The notes: generated by a model from the letters alone, not told the origin. DNA of 9,995 nucleotides from Pseudoflavonifractor sp964504285 (GCA_964504285.1 CAZDDZ010000091.1:1-9995); one strand, 5' to 3'. Counted from the first letter of the stretch, positions 1 through 7,051 are shown. Translations and numbers: made by a program.

Positions 1-1065
1 GTAATTTTGGCGGTCCTGGCCGGTGTCATGGGTGTTATTGCCTGCAAGACCGGCCTTAACCTGGGGCTGCTTAGCAAGTATTCCTTCGGAATGGCTGGTA
101 CCTATGTGCCGGTCGCCATTGTCACCATCACTACCATTGGCTGGTTTTCTATTGACGCATATCTCATTGGCCAGACAACCAACACCATGTGGCCCGGAAT
201 TCCCATCATTCCCATCGCTATCCTGGGTGGTCTTGGCATGACGCTCACCGCGCTGCGCGGTATTAAGTGGATGAACTGGCTTTCCAATCTGGCAGTGCCC
301 CTCATCATCATCTTCGGTATTATCTCCATCTTCGTCGCTGTCAACAGCATGGGCGGCGTCTCCGGCCTCATGGCTGCTACACAGAGCACCGACATGAGCT
401 TTACCACAGCCGTCACCTTGGGCGTTGGCTCATACGCCGTGGGCGCAGTAATGTTTACCCCCGACATTCTTCGCTTTTGCAAGAGCAAAAAAATGGCTAT
501 CGTAATTATGACCATTACCATGATCATCGGCAATGCCTTCGTGGTTCTCTTTGGCGCTATCGGTGCCGTTACCACCGGCAACTCCGACATTGCGTTTGTA
601 TTGGCGGCACAGGGTCTGCTGGCTCCCTCTTTCTTGGTGCTGGTGCTGAATATCTGGTCTACCGCCCAGGGCTGTGTCTACTCCGGTTCCATGTCCCTGA
701 GCACCGCTATCAAGACTAAGCGCAGCTATGTTGTCATCGGTTTTGGTGTTATCGGTATTATTTTTGCAATCATCGGCTTCTACAACTATTTCGGAACCTA
801 CATTAACTTCCTAGCAAGCCTGGTTCCTCCCATGACCGGTATCTTCTTTGCTGATTTCTTGTTTACTTACAAGCAGGAGTATCCGGCTCTGGAAAACACA
901 AAATTGCCTGCCATTAACCTGGGCGGCTTTATTGCCTGGGCCGTCGGCTTCGGGGTGTCCCTGATTCCCGTTGGCATGCCTGTGATACAGTCTGTCATTG
1001 CTGCCTTTATTGTCAAGGCTCTCCTGGGTAACCGGCTGGGTCAGATTAAGTCTAAGGCAGAGTAA
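1..1065 (+). CDS. NCS1-family (CodB-like) nucleobase/cytosine permease, 5' end missing
   Basis: The reading frame is open at the window edge, so the true start lies upstream; about 355 residues are visible, against roughly 400-450 for the family. The protein is almost wholly hydrophobic, with about nine or ten membrane segments. It carries the family's N-terminal-half signature: a KTGLNLGLLSKYSFG stretch followed by TTIGWFSIDAYLIGQ. NCS1 proteins such as CodB are proton- or sodium-coupled importers of cytosine, purines, allantoin or hydantoins across the cytoplasmic membrane. The substrate cannot be read from the sequence. An isochorismatase-family amide hydrolase starts 66 bases downstream on the same strand, which suggests uptake of a compound that is then cleaved at an amide or ureido bond. 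The family call is firm; the substrate is inference. Confidence 0.85.
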   Translation, partial: VILAVLAGVMGVIACKTGLNLGLLSKYSFGMAGTYVPVAIVTITTIGWFSIDAYLIGQTTNTMWPGIPIIPIAILGGLGMTLTALRGIKWMNWLSNLAVPLIIIFGIISIFVAVNSMGGVSGLMAATQSTDMSFTTAVTLGVGSYAVGAVMFTPDILRFCKSKKMAIVIMTITMIIGNAFVVLFGAIGAVTTGNSDIAFVLAAQGLLAPSFLVLVLNIWSTAQGCVYSGSMSLSTAIKTKRSYVVIGFGVIGIIFAIIGFYNYFGTYINFLASLVPPMTGIFFADFLFTYKQEYPALENTKLPAINLGGFIAWAVGFGVSLIPVGMPVIQSVIAAFIVKALLGNRLGQIKSKAE

Positions 1066-1131
1066 GTCTAAGAGACTGCTATTGTATATTTGGGTATCTA
1101 GAAAACTCTAATTAAGGAATGGTCAACAACT

Positions 1132-1728
1132 ATGAAAAATTTCGCTGAATGCTTTGTGGATGGAAACAGCGAGCTAAAGCTTGGCAAAAGTGCGCTGCTC
1201 ATTGTTGATATGCTCAATGACTTTTGTAAGGAAGGCGGCTGCATGGTGCTGCCCGAGGGCGCTGAGATTATTGCCCCCATTCAGGAGTTGATTCGCGCGT
1301 ATCACGAGAAGGGGCTCCCGGTCATCTTCTTAAACGATTGCCACCGGGCAGGCAAGTACGACAAGGAATTTGAGAAACGTATTCCTCACTGCATTGAAGG
1401 CACCTGGGGCGCAGAAGTCATTGAGGAGCTTGCCCCCATTGAAGAGGATTACTGCATTCCCAAGCGTCGCTTCTCTGGTTTCTACCAGAACGATTTAGAC
1501 TTGGTCCTCCGTGAGCTTGAAGTCCAGACCGTCGTAGTCACCGGTGTTGTCACCAACATCTGCGTACGCTCTACCTGCCATGATGCGTTTTTCCTTGGCT
1601 ATAACGTAGTGGTACCCAAGGACGGCGTACGGGCCACCGGACCTCGTGAGCAGGAGTCTTCTCTCTGGGATATTGAGACTCATTACGGCACGGTTACTAA
1701 CAGTGCCGAGGTTTTAAAGAATCTTTAA
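1132..1728 (+). CDS. Isochorismatase-family cysteine hydrolase (amidohydrolase)
   Basis: A 198-residue, single-domain protein of the usual family size. The cysteine-hydrolase triad is complete: Asp26 in LLIVDMLNDF, Lys111 in IPKRRFSGF and the nucleophile Cys144 in VVTNICVRST, with the Val-Val-Thr cis-peptide region just before it. Relatives include nicotinamidase, N-carbamoylsarcosine amidase and ureidoacrylate amidohydrolase, which split amide or carbamoyl groups and release ammonia. The exact substrate is not recognisable. There is no signal peptide, so it acts in the cytoplasm. The ATG at 1132 follows an AAGGA at 1114-1118, a rather long spacing of 13. It sits between an NCS1 permease and a MerR regulator that carries a second copy of the same fold, so all three probably serve one substrate. 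Family is certain; pathway is inferred. Confidence 0.88.
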   Translation: MKNFAECFVDGNSELKLGKSALLIVDMLNDFCKEGGCMVLPEGAEIIAPIQELIRAYHEKGLPVIFLNDCHRAGKYDKEFEKRIPHCIEGTWGAEVIEELAPIEEDYCIPKRRFSGFYQNDLDLVLRELEVQTVVVTGVVTNICVRSTCHDAFFLGYNVVVPKDGVRATGPREQESSLWDIETHYGTVTNSAEVLKNL

Positions 1729-1753
1729 CAGGTAGCTGGAGCAAAATAAATAG

Positions 1754-1807
1754 ACGGCGAGGATGCGTACAGGTAACACGGAGCCTGGCATCCCCGCCGT
1801 TGTTCTA
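1754..1807 (+). terminator. Imperfect stem-loop after the hydrolase gene (possible terminator or operator)
   Basis: The arms ACGGCGAGGATGC (1754-1766) and GCATCCCCGCCGT (1788-1800) pair over 13 positions with a single A/C mismatch around a 21-nt loop. A short T-rich stretch (TTGTTCT) follows. The stem is GC-rich and lies 25 bases after the hydrolase stop codon and before the MerR fusion gene. It may be a weak or partial rho-independent terminator. Since MerR proteins bind dyads, an operator role is the main alternative. Confidence 0.45.
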
Positions 1808-1827
1808 CGTTTCCGGATACGCAGCAT

Positions 1828-2781
1828 GTGTGCCAAGCAGTTATAAAAGGAGGGTGTTTTCCTATCGTTACAGTAAAGAAGGCGGCGGAGCGCACAGGTC
1901 TAACCGTAAAGGCAATCCGCTATTATGAAAACGCCGGCCTGCTTTCTCCCGTAGACCGCACAGAGAGCGGTTATCGGCTGTACTCCAAAGAGGATTTGGA
2001 GCGGCTCCGCCAAATACAGTTTTACCGCAGTGTAAAGCTCTCCATTCAGGATATTATTAAAGTCATGAATGGAGGCCCAAAGGTTCGGCAGAAGATCCTC
2101 ACTGCTCAGCTGACTAAGGTAAAGCGTGAACGGAGCGAGTATGAGCGGGCGGAAGCCCTTTTGCAATCTTCGATTGCTTCGGAGGCTGTGCAGGAAAGGA
2201 GAACCCAAAACCCTCATCCCAGTCACATCGCCGTTATTGGAATTGATTTGCAAAATGATTTTTCAGAGGGCGGAGCCTTGCCATGCAAGCGCATCCGAAG
2301 TATCGTGCCACGTCTAAAGGAACTCTTTGCAAAGGCTCGGTCGGCCGGAATTCCCATTATTTATATCTGTGACAGCCATCACAAGGGTGAGGACGAGGAG
2401 CTGCGCATCTGGGGTGACCACTGTATTGATGGAAGCTGGGGTGCATCTATCCTTTCTGATTTAAATCCGGAGCCGCAGGATTATATTGTAAAAAAGAAGT
2501 ATTTTAACGGCTTTGTCCACACAAATCTACAAACCATTCTGGATGGCTTGGGCGTAGACACGCTGCTGTTTACCGGCTGGCGTTCCGATGTCTGCATTAC
2601 ACAGACCGCCGTAGAAGCGTTTTATCGCGGCTTCCGGGTGTTAGTGGCAAAGGATGGTGTAAATTCCACCACAGCGGCAGAGCACGAGGCTGGTATCAAG
2701 CTAATGCAAATTAACTACGACTTTGAGATGTATCCCTGTGCTACGATACTGGAAGACGCGCTGGCTACGGAGGCAGAATAA
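1828..2781 (+). CDS. MerR-type regulator fused to an isochorismatase-family hydrolase domain
   Basis: The coordinates use the upstream GTG, but the ribosome site favours initiation at ATC 1864 (305 residues; numbering below from there). Residues 1-70 are a MerR winged helix-turn-helix, with the hallmarks TGLTVKAIRYYENAGLL and GYRLYSKEDLERL. Residues 75-112 form a charged, probably coiled-coil dimerisation helix. Residues 121-300 are an isochorismatase-like hydrolase with the whole triad: Asp128 (GIDLQNDF), Lys211 (IVKKKYFNGF) and Cys244 (RSDVCITQT). MerR proteins usually carry a small ligand-binding domain here. An enzyme fold suggests that the regulator binds, and perhaps hydrolyses, the substrate of the neighbouring stand-alone hydrolase. 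It probably controls the permease-hydrolase operon upstream. The domain calls are firm; sensing and catalysis are inference. Confidence 0.85.
   Translation: MCQAVIKGGCFPIVTVKKAAERTGLTVKAIRYYENAGLLSPVDRTESGYRLYSKEDLERLRQIQFYRSVKLSIQDIIKVMNGGPKVRQKILTAQLTKVKRERSEYERAEALLQSSIASEAVQERRTQNPHPSHIAVIGIDLQNDFSEGGALPCKRIRSIVPRLKELFAKARSAGIPIIYICDSHHKGEDEELRIWGDHCIDGSWGASILSDLNPEPQDYIVKKKYFNGFVHTNLQTILDGLGVDTLLFTGWRSDVCITQTAVEAFYRGFRVLVAKDGVNSTTAAEHEAGIKLMQINYDFEMYPCATILEDALATEAE
1845..1866 (+). promoter_or_regulatory. Strong Shine-Dalgarno placed before an ATC codon
   Basis: AAAAGGAGGG at 1845-1854 is the best ribosome site in this region. Nine bases after it, in frame, comes ATC (1864-1866), exactly where a MerR-type helix-turn-helix domain normally begins. 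No ATG, GTG or TTG occurs in frame at a usable spacing. The only conventional in-frame start is the GTG at 1828, which has no ribosome site before it and would translate through the Shine-Dalgarno. Initiation at AUC, or a base change from ATG, is therefore suggested. Confidence 0.5.
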
Positions 2782-2828
2782 GATAATGCACGGCAGGGCA
2801 GGGAATATGCATAGAATGGTCAGAGCTA

Positions 2829-3383
2829 ATGAAAGGACTGACTGCTGTGCCATCGATGGAAAAACCCAAAACGATTATTCCCTATCACAGAGCTGCCGCC
2901 GTGGCGTATGCCCACAGGTGGGCGTATGGCCGCAATCCGGCTTACTATGATTACGAGGAAATCGGGGGAGATTGCACCAATTTTGCCTCTCAGTGCCTAT
3001 ACGCCGGTACCGGAGTGATGAACTATACGCCCACCTTTGGCTGGTATTACATTAGTCCCAACCAAAAAGCGCCTGCCTGGACAGGGGTAGAGTATTTCCA
3101 CAACTTTATTGTGCGAAACAAAGTAAGTCCGGGGCCATTTGGCGAGCTTTCTGACCTGGCGCACATGGAAGTGGGAGACTTTGTGCAGCTGCGATTTGGC
3201 GGGAAAGAAATATTTGGACACACTCCAATTATTGTTTCGATAGGGGAGACACCTACCCTGGATAACACTCTGGTGGCTGCTCACACTTATGATGCAGACA
3301 ACCGCCCGCTGAGCACCTATTATGTAGACGAAATTCGATTTTTACATATTTTAGGTGCATATCCGCAAAATATAGCGCCCTAA
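2829..3383 (+). CDS. Putative Amidase_6-domain hydrolase
   Basis: Up to 184 residues, nearly all one papain/NlpC-like domain. It has the typical opening YHRAAAVAYAHRWAYGRNPAYYDY, then GGDCTNFASQCL with the presumed nucleophile Cys49. A Trp-rich stretch follows (GWYY, near residue 72), then GHTPIIV with His131 and AAHTYDADNRPL near residue 152. This matches the Amidase_6 family of clostridial and bacillar proteins, thought to cleave amide or peptide bonds; no substrate is established. No signal peptide or membrane segment is seen. The start is uncertain: the ATG at 2829 has a poor ribosome site, while a GTG at 2847 follows AAAGGA (2831-2836) at ten bases. It starts 47 bases after the MerR fusion gene on the same strand, so co-transcription is possible but unproven. 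Confidence 0.75.
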   Translation: MKGLTAVPSMEKPKTIIPYHRAAAVAYAHRWAYGRNPAYYDYEEIGGDCTNFASQCLYAGTGVMNYTPTFGWYYISPNQKAPAWTGVEYFHNFIVRNKVSPGPFGELSDLAHMEVGDFVQLRFGGKEIFGHTPIIVSIGETPTLDNTLVAAHTYDADNRPLSTYYVDEIRFLHILGAYPQNIAP

Positions 3384-3390
3384 AAGAAAA

Positions 3391-3431
3391 AATTCCCGCC
3401 CAAACTCTTTGAATAGAGATGGGCGGGAATT
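3391..3431. terminator. Bidirectional rho-independent terminator between converging genes
   Basis: AATTCCCGCCCA (3391-3402) and TGGGCGGGAATT (3420-3431) form a perfect 12-bp stem. The 17-nt loop can itself pair CTCT with AGAG. On the + strand it is followed by AATATTTTGTTT and on the - strand by TTTTTCTTTT, so it can stop both the Amidase_6 transcript and the Xer recombinase transcript. It begins seven bases after the Amidase_6 stop codon. Confidence 0.9.
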
Positions 3432-3433
3432 AA

Positions 3434-3449
3434 TATTTTGTTTACTCTT
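3434..3449. repeat. 16-bp repeat copy over the xer stop codon
   Basis: TATTTTGTTTACTCTT here is identical to 4552-4567 upstream of the recombinase gene, and its inner 14 bases recur inverted at 4535-4548. This copy covers the last codons and the stop codon of the recombinase gene and begins three bases after the terminator stem. The recombinase gene is thus bracketed by direct copies about 1.1 kb apart. Confidence 0.7.
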
Positions 3450-4473
3450 GATCGGGTTCAGGTAATTGAGAACCTTTTTTCTTACGTTTCACCGATCCAA
3501 GGGGATTGGCTCTGGCCGCCACCCGCAGGTCATCGTTGTCTACATGGGTGTAAATTTGTGTGGTATTCAGGTGGTCGTGTCCCAAAACCTCTTGCAGCGT
3601 ACGCACATCAACGCCGTTTTGAAGCATGAGTGTTGCCGCTGTGTGTCGGAGTTTGTGTGGCGAGTATTGGCTGCTGTCCAGCCCGGCCATGGTAAGATAT
3701 TTTTTTACCAGTTTTTCAACGGCGGCCTTACTGATACGAGTACGGCGCTGACTGATAAAAAGAGCATTTTTGTCGATAATAGGGCTGGTACTTCTGGCAG
3801 CAATATAGTCGGTAAGAGCGTTTTTACAGGCACTATTTAGGTACAAAATACGTTCTTTATTGCCTTTGCCAAGAACTCGAATCTGATCGTCACGAATGTC
3901 GGATAAATTAAGACCGATCAGCTCGGAAATACGCAGGCCGCAGTTTAAAAACAGTGTCAAAATACAGTAATCCCGCTCCTTGAACGGGCCATCCACGGCG
4001 TCTAATAAGCTTATGCTGCTCTCTAAATCCAAGTATCTGGGCAGGCTTTTTTTGGTGCGAGGTGAATCCAAATCCTGCATAGGATTTTCTGAGATAAGCT
4101 TTGCCTTGTTGGTCAAGTATTTGTAAAAAGAACGAATGGTAGCGACCTTGCGAGCCCTAGAGGAGGCATTAAGTCCGTAGCTGGTTTTATCGCTGTTGGG
4201 ACGGTTGGCACGGTCGCGGCTGAGGTAGCTCATGTAGGAATAGACGTCGGTCAAACCAACCGAGCGCACCAATTCCAAATTTACGTCGTCGATAGAAATA
4301 TCGTCCAATTCAGATGTGCGCGGAACTTTTCCTTTTTCCATCTTAATGTATCGAAAGAAGTTGCGCAGGTCTAAAAAATATTCATCCACCGTTCTGCGGG
4401 AGTGACCTTGAATTGTCTCGTGATAGGTTAGGAAATCACGCAGAACAGGTGGTGCATCAGTGCGATAGTCCAT
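3442..4473 (-). CDS. Xer-type tyrosine site-specific recombinase
   Basis: 343 residues from the ATG at 4473. Residues 8-125 are the SAM-like core-binding domain (RRTVDEYFLDLRNFFRY). Residues 145-320 are the catalytic domain, with every active-site residue present: Arg181 (CGLRISEL), Lys203 (GKGNKER), His273 and Arg276 (HKLRHTAA), His299 (LGHDHLN) and the nucleophile Tyr308 (YTHVD). The C-terminal tail is basic (KRKKKGS). Xer enzymes resolve chromosome dimers at dif or move elements between short inverted-arm sites. Which role applies is unclear; it is somewhat longer than a standard XerC or XerD, and its size is near single-recombinase systems such as XerS. No clear ribosome site precedes the ATG; a TTG at 4503 could add ten residues but lacks one too. 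The flanking palindrome and repeat (3434-3449, 4535-4567) may be its target or operator. Confidence 0.88.
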   Translation of the reverse strand: MDYRTDAPPVLRDFLTYHETIQGHSRRTVDEYFLDLRNFFRYIKMEKGKVPRTSELDDISIDDVNLELVRSVGLTDVYSYMSYLSRDRANRPNSDKTSYGLNASSRARKVATIRSFYKYLTNKAKLISENPMQDLDSPRTKKSLPRYLDLESSISLLDAVDGPFKERDYCILTLFLNCGLRISELIGLNLSDIRDDQIRVLGKGNKERILYLNSACKNALTDYIAARSTSPIIDKNALFISQRRTRISKAAVEKLVKKYLTMAGLDSSQYSPHKLRHTAATLMLQNGVDVRTLQEVLGHDHLNTTQIYTHVDNDDLRVAARANPLGSVKRKKKGSQLPEPDQE

Positions 4474-4534
4474 AAGCAAGCTGCAAACAACGGAACAGAG
4501 CAAAACACCCTATAAAGGCCGTTTCCCCTCCCCC

Positions 4535-4566
4535 AGAGTAAACAAAATCTTTATTTTGTTTACTCT
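4535..4566. repeat. 32-bp perfect palindrome upstream of the Xer gene
   Basis: AGAGTAAACAAAAT (4535-4548) and ATTTTGTTTACTCT (4553-4566) are exact inverted copies of 14 bases around CTTT. The right arm, extended to 4552-4567, recurs exactly at 3434-3449. The size and design (two arms of 11-14 bp around a short spacer) fit a tyrosine-recombinase core site, although natural dif sites have less symmetrical arms. It is AT-rich and lacks the GC stem of a terminator. An autoregulatory operator is the main alternative. Confidence 0.7.
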
Positions 4567-4603
4567 TATGCTTGCAGATAGACACCTCCCTCGCTCGGTT
4601 AAA

Positions 4604-4629
4604 TATGAAACAAATCAGGTAGTTTCATA
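4604..4629. repeat. 8-bp inverted repeat in the intergenic region
   Basis: TATGAAAC (4604-4611) and GTTTCATA (4622-4629) are perfect inverted copies separated by ten bases. AATTTTAGTTTTT follows on the + strand. The stem is AT-rich, so it is more likely a regulatory dyad than a strong terminator. It lies in the 226-base gap between the divergent xer gene and the small cysteine-rich gene. No clear sigma-A promoter could be picked in that gap. Confidence 0.35.
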
Positions 4630-4699
4630 AATTTTAGTTTTTGCGGCAAACTATTTTCTGTGTTGCCTTCCCTGGGATTTTGTGTGTGAGGTGCTTTAA

Positions 4700-4894
4700 A
4701 TGAGTCTCATCGCCTGTACCAGCGACTGTGTATATCAGAAAGACGGCTATTGCAGTTTAGAACGAGCCGCATCCTGCGGACTGCCCAGCACCGACAATCC
4801 CTGTGTCAACTTTGTACCAAAATTTCGCGCGGTTGACTTTGGTTCCTCGTCACAATCTACGGAGCTTATAAAATCGCAGCCAACGCCTCTCTGA
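4700..4894 (+). CDS. Small cysteine-rich protein, function unknown
   Basis: 64 residues. The ATG follows GAGGTG (4688-4693) at a spacing of six, a convincing start. Five cysteines lie in the first 35 residues (7, 11, 18, 26, 35), with CTSDCVYQKDGYC followed by ASCG and NPCVNF. This spacing resembles a small metal-binding knuckle, and similar short Cys-rich proteins are common in Clostridia. I do not recognise a function. There is no signal peptide or membrane helix. The last third has no cysteines and looks unstructured. Its 3' end overlaps the convergent radA end by 29 bases, and no terminator is visible between the two. Confidence 0.65.
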   Translation: MSLIACTSDCVYQKDGYCSLERAASCGLPSTDNPCVNFVPKFRAVDFGSSSQSTELIKSQPTPL

Positions 4895-6242
4895 TATTAC
4901 GCACCCGGATTAGCTGCAAGCCCTCCGGCTCTACAAGTTTTCCGCTGTTCCGTGCCGGTATTAGGCACTTGGTAAAGCCGATGCGGCGAACCTCAGAAAG
5001 TCTTTGTCCCAATCCATTAACGGCACGCAGCTCACCGGTTAGCCCTACCTCTCCAATGGCGACCAAATCTCCGGGCACGGGCTTGTCCCTAAAGCTGGAG
5101 GCTAATGCCATCACCATAGCCAAGTCGGCGGCAGGCTCATCCAGATTCAGACCACCTATAACGTTAATGTACGCGTCGCAGGCACCAACCAGCAGTCCTC
5201 CTCTCTTTTCCAAAACGGCCAGCAGAAGCATGGCTCGGTTGTAGTCAAAGCCGTTACTGGCTCTGCGTGGCACGTTAAAGCTTGTGGGTGCCAAAAGCGC
5301 CTGGACCTCTGCCAGTACGGGGCGTACGCCCTCCATGACACAGGTAACACAGGTGCCGGGAGTATTTTCGGGTCGACCGGACAGGAGCATTTCCGATGGA
5401 TTCGGCACCTCGGACAGGCCACTGTCTGCCATTTCAAAAACTCCAATTTCATTGGTGGCACCAAAGCGGTTCTTTGCCGCCCGCAGGATGCGGTAGGCCA
5501 TCTGCTGCTCGCCCTCAAAGTAAAGCACACAGTCCACCATATGCTCAAGCACTTTGGGGCCGGCAATAGAGCCCTCTTTATTGACGTGGCCGATGACAAA
5601 AACCGTAACCCCCTGCCCCTTAGCAAGCTGCATGAGCGCCATGGTACAGTCCTTTACCTGTCCCACGCTGCCGGGAGCGGTGGTCAAGTCTCCATTATAA
5701 AGCGTCTGGATAGAGTCCACGATGAGCACATCAGGCCCGAGCTGATTGACAGATTCAATAATCTCCTCCAAATTTGTTTCAGACAGAAGATAGAGCCCCT
5801 CCCCTCTTACGTGCAGCCGCTCGGCGCGGAGCTTGATCTGCCGCTCCGACTCCTCGCCTGATACATATAAGACCTTTGCAAATTGGCAGAGGTTTTCGCA
5901 AATTTGCAGCATAAGGGTAGATTTTCCGATGCCCGGGGCTCCACCCACCAACACCAGCGAGCCCTTGACCGCACCGCCGCCGAGTACCCGGTCAAGCTCG
6001 CTCATACCGGTCTCAAACCGCAGTTCGTGTGTGGTCTCTACCTCGCTGATGGGTTTGGGACGGTTCATGCCTATAGTTGCCCGCCGCCCTGAACCCGTGA
6101 CCACCGCGGAGGCGGTCTTTTTCTTTAATTCAGCAGGCTGCTCTACCAGGGTATTCCACGCCCGGCAGGCGGGGCATTGCCCCGCCCACTTTGGTGTTTC
6201 ATTTCCGCATTCCGTGCAGTAAAAAACAATTTTAGCCTTCAT
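4866..6242 (-). CDS. radA: DNA repair protein RadA (Sms)
   Basis: 458 residues, the normal length. The N-terminal zinc finger is Cys9-x2-Cys12 and Cys23-x2-Cys26 (YCTECGNETPKWAGQCPAC). The RecA-like ATPase core has Walker A at 101-109 (GAPGIGKST), a Walker B ending at Asp176 (VLIVDSIQT) and the RadA-specific KNRFG at 257-261. From about residue 285 it has the Lon-protease-like C-terminal domain. RadA is a hexameric helicase-like motor that extends D-loops during recombinational repair and transformation, in the cytoplasm. The ATG at 6242 is preceded by AAGGAGA (6251-6257) at eight bases; an upstream in-frame extension to 6296 lies inside cwlD and is not needed. Its first 11 bases overlap the end of cwlD, so the two are co-transcribed and probably translationally coupled. 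Confidence 0.96.
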   Translation of the reverse strand: MKAKIVFYCTECGNETPKWAGQCPACRAWNTLVEQPAELKKKTASAVVTGSGRRATIGMNRPKPISEVETTHELRFETGMSELDRVLGGGAVKGSLVLVGGAPGIGKSTLMLQICENLCQFAKVLYVSGEESERQIKLRAERLHVRGEGLYLLSETNLEEIIESVNQLGPDVLIVDSIQTLYNGDLTTAPGSVGQVKDCTMALMQLAKGQGVTVFVIGHVNKEGSIAGPKVLEHMVDCVLYFEGEQQMAYRILRAAKNRFGATNEIGVFEMADSGLSEVPNPSEMLLSGRPENTPGTCVTCVMEGVRPVLAEVQALLAPTSFNVPRRASNGFDYNRAMLLLAVLEKRGGLLVGACDAYINVIGGLNLDEPAADLAMVMALASSFRDKPVPGDLVAIGEVGLTGELRAVNGLGQRLSEVRRIGFTKCLIPARNSGKLVEPEGLQLIRVRNIREALAAIL

Positions 6243-6963
6243 TTGGCTGTTCTCCTTCGGTAAATTGCAGGTACGCCCCTGCCAGGGCCGATGCAATTTT
6301 AGTCTGATAGGTACTGCTTTGGAGCTTTAAATCCTCCTCCGCATTGGAAAGAAAACCGCATTCCACCAGAATGGCTCGGCAGGAGATATGGTTCATTAAA
6401 TAGACAGTATCCGGTATTTTGGCCGGGACTCGGGTATTTGACAAATCCAAGGTCAGGCGCAGAGTCTCCTGGGTTAACTTTGCCAGTGACTGGCTTAACT
6501 CGCCATTGGCGTAAAAAACCTGTGCTCCATGGTATTTTGCGCTGGAAAATGTATTTTGATGGATGCTGACAAGCGTGGCGTTCTGTGTCTCCTCAATCAT
6601 AGCTACCCTGTTGTGCAGATCGGAGACCTTTTTCTCTCGCAGTGTCGCTGCACTGCTGTCGTGGAGAGAAATATCGCTGGTGCGTAAGACCCTGGTTTCC
6701 ACCCCGTAAAGACCCATCAAATGATCTAGCTTTAGGGCAATGGCCAAATTTATGCCACTCTCCGGTACACCGGAAATAGATACTGCGCCCCCGTCCTCAC
6801 CACCGTGCCCGGCATCGATGACCAAGGTTTGCTCCTCGGCTCTGGCATAAGAAAATGCCGGTGTAGACCTCCACTGCCCTGCTGCCAGTCGGCACCCCGC
6901 TCCCACTACCAGTACGGCGGCCAGAATGCGGAAAAAATTTTTACGGTATCTCAAGTTTCTCAA
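6232..6963 (-). CDS. cwlD: N-acetylmuramoyl-L-alanine amidase, CwlD type
   Basis: 243 residues from the TTG at 6963, close to the 237 of Bacillus subtilis CwlD. Residues 10-29 form one hydrophobic N-terminal segment, a signal or anchor, so the enzyme acts outside the membrane. The Amidase_3 zinc site is complete: His53 (DAGHGG), Glu69 (PESGIN) and His135 (SIHQN), with the catalytic Glu201 (VECGFLSN). CwlD works with the deacetylase PdaA to make the muramic-delta-lactam of spore cortex, which fits a spore former; a general cell-wall amidase is the alternative. The start was chosen because AAGGGGG (6972-6978) lies eight bases before the TTG; a TTG at 6984 has no ribosome site. It overlaps radA by 11 bases and has its own promoter upstream. 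Confidence 0.88.
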   Translation of the reverse strand: MRNLRYRKNFFRILAAVLVVGAGCRLAAGQWRSTPAFSYARAEEQTLVIDAGHGGEDGGAVSISGVPESGINLAIALKLDHLMGLYGVETRVLRTSDISLHDSSAATLREKKVSDLHNRVAMIEETQNATLVSIHQNTFSSAKYHGAQVFYANGELSQSLAKLTQETLRLTLDLSNTRVPAKIPDTVYLMNHISCRAILVECGFLSNAEEDLKLQSSTYQTKIASALAGAYLQFTEGEQPNEG

Positions 6964-7023
6964 AACAGACACCCCCTTGCGCAACTTATGAAAGGTTCTG
7001 TTTTCTTATGTATGGATATTGCA

Positions 7024-7051
7024 ATTATACCACAGGCTTGTGCTCATGCAA
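7024..7051 (-). promoter_or_regulatory. Sigma-A type promoter for cwlD-radA with extended -10
   Basis: Read on the - strand: the -35 is TTGCAT (7046-7051), the spacer is 16 bases, and the -10 is TATAAT (7024-7029) preceded by TGG, giving the extended TGnTATAAT. Transcription would start near 7017, about 55 bases before the cwlD TTG. A housekeeping-type promoter is noteworthy, since cwlD is mainly expressed during sporulation in B. subtilis; the housekeeping radA downstream may explain it. Confidence 0.7.

Noticed and set aside
102..590. 162-residue open frame on the - strand opposite the permease
   Set aside because: It is the reverse of a strongly recognisable permease, shows no family motifs and has no ribosome site.
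1065..1077. AGTCT/AGACT mini-hairpin after the permease stop
   Set aside because: A five-base stem with a three-base loop and no T-run is too weak to call a terminator.
3466..3840. Open frame on the + strand inside the Xer gene
   Set aside because: It is antisense to the catalytic domain, whose motifs are all intact on the - strand.
5833..6222. Open frames on the + strand opposite the start of radA
   Set aside because: RadA's zinc finger and Walker motifs account for this DNA; the frames carry no signals of their own.
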